Origin: Syntrophaceae bacterium
GTDB lineage: Bacteria > Desulfobacterota > Desulfomonilia > Desulfomonilales > Desulfomonilaceae
Direction of reading: 5' to 3'
DNA: 12,109 nucleotides
Assembly: GCA_014874425.1 (NCBI GenBank)
Contig: JACWAG010000401.1
Coordinates: 1 to 12,109, forward strand
The notes under the pieces were generated by a model that did not search any database, was not told where the DNA came from, and saw nothing but the letters and a program-made list of their open reading frames with translations. Below are positions 1-8,000 of the stretch, piece after piece (position 1 is the first letter of the stretch; every line of letters starts with the position of its first letter). Both the position numbers and the translations under genes were made by a program.

Positions 1-2
1 CC

Positions 3-317
3 GTAAGGCCCGCCGCAACCCAAACTTCTCAACAACCCCAGAATTCCGGCCCGGCCCCTGAACTTTACGGCCAATACCCTGATCCCACCCCTCGCGATCA
101 ATTGTACGTGTTCTGGCTCTTTGGCAAGATAATCAGCTATCCTATCGACAAAATCGAATCTTATGTTTCAAAGAAATTGTATTCTGTGGAAAAGCCTCAT
201 TTGGTCCCTGCAGCGGCTTCGGCTTCAGGAGTCGCGTCCAGCCCCTTTGATTCTATAAATCGTAGGGAAATCCCGCCGGCGCCTCCTGTCCAGGACAAAA
301 GCGTGCACAACAGATAA
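3..317 (+). CDS. C-terminal end of an unrecognised Pro/Gln-rich protein (partial)
   Basis: The frame is open from the left edge to a TAA at 315-317, giving 104 residues of a gene whose start lies outside the window. The first 33 or so residues are rich in Pro, Gln, Ala and Thr, as in a flexible linker. They are followed by an aromatic, partly hydrophobic segment (YVFWLFGKIISYPIDK), a charged stretch with several Lys and Ser, and a Pro/Ala-rich tail. A TTG at 102 could in principle start translation, but there is no ribosome binding site before it and the frame continues upstream, so a larger gene is more likely. It converges on topA with only 25 bp between the stop codons. I do not recognise the family. 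A secreted or envelope protein would fit the composition, but that is only an inference. Confidence 0.55.
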   Translation, partial: VRPAATQTSQQPQNSGPAPELYGQYPDPTPRDQLYVFWLFGKIISYPIDKIESYVSKKLYSVEKPHLVPAAASASGVASSPFDSINRREIPPAPPVQDKSVHNR

Positions 318-342
318 ACGACTGGTAAGCGTTAACTAAGAT

Positions 343-2655
343 TTACTCGCCCAAAACTGTTTTTGAATCGCATTTGGGGCAGTGCAGGTAGCGTCCCTCT
401 TTTTTTGAGACTTTTTCTTCCATGACAGTTGAGTCACAGCCAGGATTCGGGCATTTCATAGGCACTGGCTTGTTCCACATCGAAAAGTCGCAGCTTGGGT
501 ATTTGTCACATCCATAAAATACCCTTCCTTTTTTTGTTCGTTTGTGGACAAGGGTTCCCTCACCGCATTTGGGGCATTGCGCTCCAGTCGAAACCGGACT
601 TGCTCCCTTGCATTCCGGGTACCTCGAACAGGCGAGAAACTGCCCCGACCGGCCCTGTCTTATTACCATGGGCGCTCCGCATGAGCAGACTTTGTCAGTC
701 GGAACAGCGGCTGTGTCTGTGGCGGTTACGGAGATGAGCTTCTTGGTATAGGTGCAATCAGGATAGGCTGGACAGCCTAAAAACAGACCATATCTACCGG
801 CCCTTATCAAAAGGCGATTACCGCACTCGGGGCAGTTCTCTTTGGTGGGAACGCCTTCTCTCTTGATGTTTTTCATGTTTTTCTTAGCTTCAACAAAAGC
901 CGAGTTAAAAGGCGCGTAAAACTGCTCAAGTATCTGGGCCATGGTTTCCGCGCCTTCTTCAATTAGGTCTAGGGAGGATTCCATTTCGGCGGTAAATTGG
1001 GGACTGACCAAATCTGGAAAGCTGTCGACCAATAACGATGCTATTATTCTTCCCAAAACGGTTGGTTCGAATTTCTTGTCAACTATTTCCACATATTTTC
1101 GCTTTTGAATTGTGGTGACTATCTCGGCATAGGTTGAAGGACGGCCAATGCCGCGTTCCTCGAGTTCTTTTATCAGCGAGGCCTCATTGAATGCCGGAGG
1201 TGGTTGCGTAAACCGCTGCCGTGGGACAAGGCGATCCAATTCAAGGACGTCCCCCTCATTCAAATCAGGGAGAACCATGCTGGTGTTTTCTTTATCATCG
1301 GTCTGAACGCCGCCGTCTTCCTCCAATGAAATTGCGTAGATCCTGGTAAATCCATCGAATTTCATGATTGATCCGGTAACTCGGAAAAGGAGAACCCCGG
1401 CTTCGATGTTTGCCGTAGTCATGAAAAAGATCGCAGGGGCCGCCTGACTGGCAAGAAATCTGTTCCATATGAGCGAGTATAGGTCCCTCTGTTGTTTGTC
1501 CAGGAAGGTGGCCACTCTTTCGGGGGGAAAATCTAGCGAAGTTGGTCGGATAGCTTCGTGGGCATCCTGCGCCCCTTTTTTGCTTTTGTAAAAGTTGGGT
1601 TCCTGTGGGACATATTCCGGGCCGAAATTCTTGTTCAGAAAATCACGCGCCGCCGCCATAGCTTCGGGCGCTATGCGGGGGGCGTCAGTTCTCATGTAAG
1701 TTATCAGCCCAATGGAACCTTCCTTTCCTAGTTCAATCCCCTCGTAAAGCTGCTGGGCGATCCGCATAGTCCTGTTCGGCGACATTCGAAGTTTTCTCGA
1801 CGCCTCTTGTTGAAGCGTAGAAGTGATAAAAGGGGGCAGCGCCCTTCTGGCCCTCTCTTTACGCTTTACTTGACTTACCTTAAATGTCTGCGAGTTGGCG
1901 TATTGAGTAATTTCCGACGCCTTTCCCACATCCTGAATCTCGGACTTGGCTCCATTGATTTCGACAAGTTTCGCCTCGAACGGAGCCGATCCGTTCTTCA
2001 CAAGACTAGACGAAACATTCCAGTATTCAGATGGAACGTATGTTTCAATATCCAGGCGTCTGTCCACAATCAATCTCAACGCGACGGATTGCACACGGCC
2101 GGCGCTCAAGCCGTACTGGACTTTATCCCATAGTAACGGACTGATCTGATAGCCTACAATCCTGTCCAAAATCCTTCTGGTCTGTTGAGCGTTGTATCTG
2201 TTGACATCGAGTTTCGAAGGATGCGCTACTGCCTCTCTGATAGTCCTCTCAGTCAGTTCATTGAAACGGACCCTGAACACTGAACCCGCTGGTTTGCCTA
2301 GTTCTTCGCTTAAATGCCACGCAATGGCTTCGCCTTCTCTGTCAGGGTCTGTCGCCAGCAGCACGCGTGACGATTTGCGGGCGAGGCTCCTGAGTTCGGA
2401 AATAACCTTCTCTTTTCCGGGAATAATCTCGTAATGAGGCGTAAATCCGGAATCTACGTCAACTCCGAGAACCGGTCCGGACCATTTGATCCGACCATTT
2501 GATTCGCCTTTGGCCTTCTGAGCAGTCTGCGGGAGGTCCTTTACGTGGCCCACAGAAGCTTTGACCTCGAAATTCGGGCCAAGATACTTTTTGATAGTTT
2601 TGGCTTTGGCGGGAGATTCCACCACAACCAGGGTATTTCCGTCTGAATCTTTCAT
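343..2655 (-). CDS. topA: DNA topoisomerase I (type IA), four zinc fingers
   Basis: This enzyme relaxes negatively supercoiled DNA by single-strand passage through a 5'-phosphotyrosine intermediate. At 770 residues it is slightly shorter than the E. coli enzyme. The N-terminal TOPRIM domain has ESPAKAKT at 13-20 and DPDRE (103-107), which bind Mg2+. The core shows the RxxSAGRVQS-type helix at about 183-190 and the catalytic Tyr320 in ITYMRTD, one residue from the E. coli Tyr319 position. The residue after TD is Ala325, where most homologues have Ser. Four C-terminal zinc-ribbon modules follow: Cys608/611/628/634, Cys657/659/676/682 (a tight CxC first pair), Cys694/697/716/722 and Cys735/740/759/762. 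The ATG at 2653-2655 is preceded by only a weak AGG-type site. dprA lies 252 bp upstream on the same strand, a common pairing. The family assignment is secure. Confidence 0.97.
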   Translation of the reverse strand: MKDSDGNTLVVVESPAKAKTIKKYLGPNFEVKASVGHVKDLPQTAQKAKGESNGRIKWSGPVLGVDVDSGFTPHYEIIPGKEKVISELRSLARKSSRVLLATDPDREGEAIAWHLSEELGKPAGSVFRVRFNELTERTIREAVAHPSKLDVNRYNAQQTRRILDRIVGYQISPLLWDKVQYGLSAGRVQSVALRLIVDRRLDIETYVPSEYWNVSSSLVKNGSAPFEAKLVEINGAKSEIQDVGKASEITQYANSQTFKVSQVKRKERARRALPPFITSTLQQEASRKLRMSPNRTMRIAQQLYEGIELGKEGSIGLITYMRTDAPRIAPEAMAAARDFLNKNFGPEYVPQEPNFYKSKKGAQDAHEAIRPTSLDFPPERVATFLDKQQRDLYSLIWNRFLASQAAPAIFFMTTANIEAGVLLFRVTGSIMKFDGFTRIYAISLEEDGGVQTDDKENTSMVLPDLNEGDVLELDRLVPRQRFTQPPPAFNEASLIKELEERGIGRPSTYAEIVTTIQKRKYVEIVDKKFEPTVLGRIIASLLVDSFPDLVSPQFTAEMESSLDLIEEGAETMAQILEQFYAPFNSAFVEAKKNMKNIKREGVPTKENCPECGNRLLIRAGRYGLFLGCPAYPDCTYTKKLISVTATDTAAVPTDKVCSCGAPMVIRQGRSGQFLACSRYPECKGASPVSTGAQCPKCGEGTLVHKRTKKGRVFYGCDKYPSCDFSMWNKPVPMKCPNPGCDSTVMEEKVSKKEGRYLHCPKCDSKTVLGE

Positions 2656-2734
2656 TCTGTCGCCTAAAATAATATTTCAAGAAATGTCATTGTTGACACG
2701 AGATTTTCATATTCTGGAACACCTCCAGCCAACA

Positions 2735-2795
2735 ATTTTAGTTCTAATGTTTCCTTAAAGCCAAAAGCTTTAGGTTTAAACACACAAAGTGTCAA
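2735..2795 (-). promoter_or_regulatory. Candidate promoter region for topA
   Basis: In the 252-bp gap upstream of topA two overlapping sigma70-like candidates can be read on the minus strand. One is TTGGCT (2759-2764), an 18-base spacer, then TAAAAT (2735-2740). The other has a perfect TTGACA (2790-2795) but a poor -10, TAAAGC (2767-2772), 17 bases away. The perfect -35 also forms part of an 8-base inverted repeat: GTTGACAC reads on the plus strand at 2692-2699 and on the minus strand at 2789-2796. Either candidate would give an untranslated leader of roughly 75-105 bases. Seen by eye only. Confidence 0.35.
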
Positions 2796-2907
2796 CTAAA
2801 TTCAGAGAATCACCAAATTGATCCCTCCGAAATAATAGTTTAACTCCTCGGACTTATGCCTCTTTCGCCTGAGACTTTAATCTGAGGCCTAATATGTCAA
2901 AGTCAAG

Positions 2908-4044
2908 TCAAAGCGCCACTCTGGAAAATAGTTTTCCGGGACTCTGGCGGACAAGCCCCAACAGTTCAAGTTCAAGAAGGGCGCCAGATAGCCTTCCAGG
3001 TTCCATTTTCAGGCCTTCGCAGATCAGATCGATTGGAGTTGGATCCAAATCAAGAAAGTGGAGAATAGTTCGCGCAACTTCAGACACTTCTAATCTATCA
3101 GGGGGAATTAGATTTGAGGGCGCCTCGTTTCTGTCCTTTTCAAATTCACATGTTGAAAAGGATGACAAAATGTCTTCCACAGACTCTACGAGCCCGGCTC
3201 CCTGTTTTATAAGGAAATGAGGTCCTCTAGACCGTTCGTTTGTAATGTCTCCGGGAACTGCGAAGACATCTCTATTTTGATCCAGGGCGTGAAAAGCGGT
3301 GATTAACGAACCACTCTTTTTGGCCGCCTGGACAACGACGACAGCTTTAGAAAGCCCGGATACTATCCTATTCCTACGAAAAAAATTGGTTTTCAATGGA
3401 GAGATCCCAGGCCTAAATTCACTGATTACCGCGCCATGTTCAGCCAATTGCTCGATGAGACTCTCGTTTTCTTTTGGATAAACGACATCAAGACCACAAC
3501 CAATTACCGCTATGGATCTCCCGCCTTCCTTCAGGGCCGTCTGGTGACACACTGTGTCGATTCCCCGCGCAAGCCCACTAATAACGGTGAACGAAGACCG
3601 AACGAGGTCCCTTGTTATCGATCTGGCAAATTCTACACCATACCTGGTGGGGTTTCTGGTCCCTACCATCGCGATGGCCTTTGAGTCTTCAGGCAACAGC
3701 GAGCCTCTTACAAAGAGGATTGCTGGGGGATCGTAAATGTCCTTTAGATTGGAAGGATAATTGACTCCCCACCTCGTGATCAGCTCGGCCCCAAGGTGTT
3801 TTAGAAGGTCCATGTCCTTTCGAATTTCTTGAGCCTGCGGTTTGTAGAAAGCTATCGAGTTGGAGAGACGTTCGGATAATCCGGTGCGACGCCGAATGTC
3901 CGCAGCCGAGGCCCGGAAAACCTGACTTGGTCCCCCGAAGGACTCAACCAGTTTTGCCACTGTCAGAGGTCCGACTAGTGGAATTCTTTCAAGAGCTAAC
4001 CAATCATAAATATCCTGTTCACATTCATGTTCTATTTGAACCAT
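2908..4044 (-). CDS. dprA: DNA-processing protein DprA/Smf (RecA loader)
   Basis: In naturally transformable bacteria DprA binds incoming single-stranded DNA in the cytoplasm and loads RecA onto it. The family is also widespread in species not known to be competent. The 378 residues show three parts. Residues 15-65 are a helix-hairpin-helix/SAM-like N-terminal domain (IPLVGPLTVAKLVESFGG). Residues about 95-295 are the Rossmann-like DprA core with VGTR (127-130), SGLARGID (156-163), FFRRNRIVSGLS (221-232) and SGSLITA (244-250). Residues about 315-378 form a winged-helix C-terminal domain (DLICEGLKMEPGRLSGALLELELLGL is its core, split here as DLICEGLKME and PGRLSGALLE). The ATG at 4042-4044 has a G-run (GGGGGGAA, minus strand, 4054-4061) about 10 bases upstream as a ribosome binding site. 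A terminator just upstream suggests it starts its own transcript, perhaps continuing into topA. Confidence 0.96.
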   Translation of the reverse strand: MVQIEHECEQDIYDWLALERIPLVGPLTVAKLVESFGGPSQVFRASAADIRRRTGLSERLSNSIAFYKPQAQEIRKDMDLLKHLGAELITRWGVNYPSNLKDIYDPPAILFVRGSLLPEDSKAIAMVGTRNPTRYGVEFARSITRDLVRSSFTVISGLARGIDTVCHQTALKEGGRSIAVIGCGLDVVYPKENESLIEQLAEHGAVISEFRPGISPLKTNFFRRNRIVSGLSKAVVVVQAAKKSGSLITAFHALDQNRDVFAVPGDITNERSRGPHFLIKQGAGLVESVEDILSSFSTCEFEKDRNEAPSNLIPPDRLEVSEVARTILHFLDLDPTPIDLICEGLKMEPGRLSGALLELELLGLVRQSPGKLFSRVAL

Positions 4045-4115
4045 TTCTAAAGTTTCCCCCCAGAATTTAATTGATACGATGAATTTAAGAGTTATGCTTA
4101 AAAATGTCGCTTGAT

Positions 4116-4159
4116 AAAAAACGGACGGCTCATAGGGATTTTAACTTTTGTGACCGTCC
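4116..4159 (-). terminator. Intrinsic terminator overlapping the 3' end of the 4141-4866 gene
   Basis: Read on the minus strand, GGACGGTCA (4151-4159) pairs with TGA-g-CCGTCC (4123-4132, one bulged base), with a loop of about 18 bases, and is followed at once by GTTTTTT (4116-4122). The upstream arm lies in the last codons of the exported-protein gene, so the stop codon (4141-4143) sits in the loop. It should separate that gene from dprA, whose start is 72 bases downstream of the T-run. Confidence 0.75.
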
Positions 4160-4866
4160 AAAGACAAGATGATCTCGTTCATGGGAACGTAGGGCGGTTC
4201 CATAGTTGTCTCTAAAAGAGGTGATATTTGACTTCCGTTACATATGAATGACCGACATTCCAAAATTATTCCTGTTATCAAGTCAGACCCTGCGCTAGTG
4301 ATTTCTATTTCGCCTAGAGCCACATTTCCCGAATCTGAGGGATTGAATGTCGTGGCCGGCATAATGTTGGATAAGGAATCGGAGAATATGGCGAAACGGT
4401 CGCCCTCACGAACCAATGCCCTTTTGGAGTCAACGCAACGTATGTACACAAGGTCTTTCTCATGGTAAAGAGCGCAAACGCCTGATGGTGAATCAACAAT
4501 CTGTCCCCAGAAGTGATTCATTAACGCGCCTTTCTCATTTATCCTGTCACTGGTTGGCCGTTGCTGGTCTGACGCATTTGCCGGGTCAATCGCGCCATCG
4601 AATATTTCCTGAGTGTTCCTGTCGGAACGTTTAACGGATGGCGCCGCCAGAGCTGTCACCATGCGGAGCTGGGAAGTGTCGCAATCCGGTCGGTTATCTC
4701 CGGCAAAACACATTTGGGAGGACCAGATTGTGGAAATGCAGCATAAATGAAACATCACACGGATAAACAATTTTTGAGCGACGATAGGTCGTCGATTATG
4801 GTTCAAAGGCGCCGCAGCGTAATTCCTATGAACACAGTTACGAATTTGTGAGCACATTTGATTCAC
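4141..4866 (-). CDS. Unrecognised, probably exported protein with a small beta-domain
   Basis: The product is up to 241 residues. A hydrophobic stretch at about 33-50, preceded by basic residues and followed by MCFA-GDN (52-58), looks like a signal peptide with cleavage after Ala55. Residues 60-120 are polar and probably disordered. Residues 133-216 (DLVYIR, EGDRFAIF, LGEIEIT, then a hydrophobic strand and NGSQISP) resemble the small beta-barrel domain found at the C-terminus of FlgT and of some LysM-containing envelope proteins, where a 'VYI...G..VGDRF' strand pair is followed by 'LGEIEV'. This is a resemblance by eye, not an assignment. The start is uncertain: the longest frame begins with GTG at 4866 with only a weak GGACGAAG upstream. 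ATG codons at 4857 and 4755 (residues 4 and 38) are alternatives without clear ribosome binding sites. The Cys content is high. It has its own promoter candidate and terminator, so it is probably monocistronic. Confidence 0.7.
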   Translation of the reverse strand: MNQMCSQIRNCVHRNYAAAPLNHNRRPIVAQKLFIRVMFHLCCISTIWSSQMCFAGDNRPDCDTSQLRMVTALAAPSVKRSDRNTQEIFDGAIDPANASDQQRPTSDRINEKGALMNHFWGQIVDSPSGVCALYHEKDLVYIRCVDSKRALVREGDRFAIFSDSLSNIMPATTFNPSDSGNVALGEIEITSAGSDLITGIILECRSFICNGSQISPLLETTMEPPYVPMNEIILSLDGHKS

Positions 4867-4985
4867 GGCGCTACTTCGTCCAAAACTTCACTTGAGGATA
4901 CTTAGATCTAAACTTAGCTTGCTATAAAGGCCATTTATAACTATTAATTAAGCTAAAATATTAGCAATATCGTGTAACATCTAAT

Positions 4986-5014
4986 ACTCTATAATCATTA
5001 TACGCTTATGTCAA
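4986..5014 (-). promoter_or_regulatory. Sigma70-type promoter for the exported-protein gene
   Basis: On the minus strand a consensus TTGACA (5009-5014) is followed after exactly 17 bases by TAGAGT (4986-4991), which matches TATAAT at four of six positions. The surroundings are strongly AT-rich. Transcription would begin near 4979 and give a leader of about 115 bases before the GTG at 4866. The site lies just past the stop codon of the GlmS-like gene, so the exported-protein gene need not depend on read-through. Confidence 0.6.
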
Positions 5015-5055
5015 GTTCAGATTTATCCTCCATAGCCTCAATGGGACTTCTCAAA

Positions 5056-8000
5056 TTAGCAGGATATTGAAAGGACCAGTGATTCTATTGGACTCAACAC
5101 CAGGTCTCTTGGTTTCACTCGCTGGACAAAGTCTTCAATCGAACACGAACTGGCTTGTTCTTCAAGTTTTTCAACAACATCATGGAACCTGCCGCCAAGG
5201 GCCTTTAGCATGTTCATCTTCTGCGACACAGAAGCCTGGCCGACGAATTCGACATGTAGGAGCGCAAGACTTTTGCATTCTCCGGAACCGTCGCTAAAAA
5301 GAGGCGCCACAAGCAGACTTTCCTGGCCTCCCTTGCCAGAACTCCAAACAGCTCTGCGCAGTCTTAGGGCGGTTCTTTTGCTCCCGCCTGCGGGATTCGG
5401 GGTGTCATATCTGGACGCTTTGCCTTCGGAGTATCCAAATCGAGCCACAACCTGGATAGGCGAAAATTCTCTGGTCAGTTCGTCAGGTTTCAAAGGGTCG
5501 CCAACCTTGTAAAGCATCCCGCCTTTAACGTTTTCAATGACTTGGGACAGCGCTTTAAGGACTCGCTTATCTTGATCCTTAACCCATACTGCTTGCGCTC
5601 CCAGCCTTTCCAACGCTTTTAGCAACAATGAAGGCAAGGTGTCCTGAGGGCGAGAAATTCCGACTGTAACGGTTTTGGCCTGATGCCGAATCGAATCGAT
5701 GGGTCTTGTCATCTCTTCTATTGCTTTGCTGAGCGTGACGATGCCCTCGTTTATCAGAAGTTCAAGGTCGTCTGGCGTCTCGTCGAATGTGGCCAATTTA
5801 CCTGAGTACACAGCCATGGACGCGGCTGTAGAAGCAGGTAGGGCAGCGTTCATTTCCCCGTCGGAGATCAGTTTCAAAGCGCCGTCAAATCTATTTTGGA
5901 GTTCAATACGGTCCCATGTCTCCGGATTCTCTAGAAACTGCGTCAGTAGAGACCTAATGTCCCTCAGCCTGTTAGATTGTATATCAATGGCCTTAGCTGT
6001 ATGGAACCCCCATAAATGTCCAGCTACAGTTGCAAGCACAAACCCTAACCCCCCGCCTATTACCGGCAATTCCACGACGCCTTCCGCGTGGTCAAGAAAT
6101 CGCTTTTCTCCTTCGGCGCAAAACACGAGAGGTTTTCCGGAGTGGGCCTTGAATATTGCCACTTCTTTGGCTGTATCTTGAACAATCTGGTCTGGGAGGT
6201 CATTTGCAATGACTAATGTTAGAGGTTCAGTAGAAAGATCGACATGTTTCTTGTCCTCCGTGAAATCACAAGGGATAGATTTATAACAGAGTTCGCTCAG
6301 TTTTATTCTGATTTCATCTGCCGCGATTTTATTGGGACCATTCCCGACAACCGCCCAGTTTCGGCTACTGGGACCATAATTTTCTGCTAGATGTTTTATG
6401 ACATTCCCTCGTTGGAGTACTAATTCTACCAATCTCGGCAATTCTTCAAGAGAGGAAATTTCCTGATATATCTGCTCATCTGGTAAGGAATTGAATTCCT
6501 TAGCTAACAGCGCCGCAGTTAGCTTTCCGGCGGTAACTTGAGAATAAAACGCCTTGGTTGACGCGACGGCCATCTCAACGTCGCGGCCATCACTTGTATA
6601 AAAATGGGAGTTAGATTTCGCTACCAACGGCGAGTTGCGCCTGTTCACTATAGCGTGTGTCCAGGCGCCGTGGGCGCTTGCCACGTCTACGGTCCTGTTG
6701 GTATCGGTAGTCGTTCCACTTTGCGATATTGCTATCAGCAATGTGTCGTTCAGAGAATAATCGGGCATGAAGCCGGACAATTCCGAAGCTTTACATGACG
6801 TGACCGAAACGCCAAGTCCATCCAGGGCCTTCTCAATCAGGTATGCGACCCCATTTGCCGCTATGGAAGCCGTTCCCTGGCCAATAACTATAATTTTTCG
6901 AATACGGGGTTGACTTGTGTCGCGAAGTCTGCCGACTAGCGCTCCAAACGTTTCGGGTCCGACGTCCAGGAATTCGATGGTTCTACCCTTTTTGGTATAT
7001 TTACCTTTGATGGTTTTACGTATGCTCGACGGCGCCTCGTGGATCTCTTTCTCAAAATAGTAGGCGAAAGCGCCTCGAAAAATGTCTCGAGAATGAATGT
7101 AAATCGGTTCCGTTCTTAACCTAACTTGCGATAAATCTTCGAGAAAGTAAGCTTTAACATCATGTTTTGAGTGGGTAGATATCACAATTTCGGTTCCACC
7201 TTTTTCAAGACCGGACAGTGGCATACAGTTCCTTGTCCATGCCGCAAGCCCATAAACTTCCGAGGCGAATATGAATCCATCCAGCGGTTGGCCTATGAAT
7301 AGGCTCTGGCCGCTTCCTTTTTGGCCCATCACAAGCTCATCCGGAAACAGTGGATGTTGCATCACTATAGCCAGGGACCCCTCGCAACTGTTCATCAGTT
7401 CAGCAAACCTCTTGAAATGCGGCTCAGTAAGGCTGGTTCCCAATCGGTAGAACACAGGAAGGATCTTGGCGTCTGTCGTTACGATCGGCTTGATCTGATA
7501 GCCACGGGAATGAACAACATCCTCGACAAGGGAGTGATAGTTGTCGACATCTCCATTTAAGACAAATAGAGCGTTCCGGTCATTTATGGACTCCATATTT
7601 TCTTTTTCATGAAGCTCACCATCCACCGGATGGCAGTTAGCCAGGCTGATTATCCCGTTGGAAGCCCATCTAGTATGGGCTACAATATTGGCCTTCTCTA
7701 TGAATGCGGCGATCCGCCAGAGTTCTTTGTCATTCCGGACGGCTTTCCTGATGTGGCTGGTGTTATCCCCCAAGCGCCCTACCAGGTTCGCGACCTTATA
7801 AATAAAAGTGAGGACAAATCCCCTCGAATCGAGTTGGTTCCCATTAAACCCAATTTTAACGCCGTCTACGATCCTGGAACTTTTGTCAAGAAGCCTTTCC
7901 TTGCCCAGTTCAGGGACTTGCGGCAAACATGTGTTTTGGTCAATCACGCATTGAACCGCTATCCCTGCGGAATCTCGGCCCCTGACCTCTAGTCTGTCGA

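Noticed and set aside
2867..2888. Hairpin GCCTGAGA/TCTGAGGC just after the dprA stop, as a terminator.
   Set aside because: One internal mismatch and no T-run on the minus strand; transcription may continue to topA.
4972..4980. GTGTAACAT shared between the 4972-4980 and 10443-10451 intergenic sites.
   Set aside because: A nine-base match in about 1 kb of AT-rich intergenic sequence is expected by chance.
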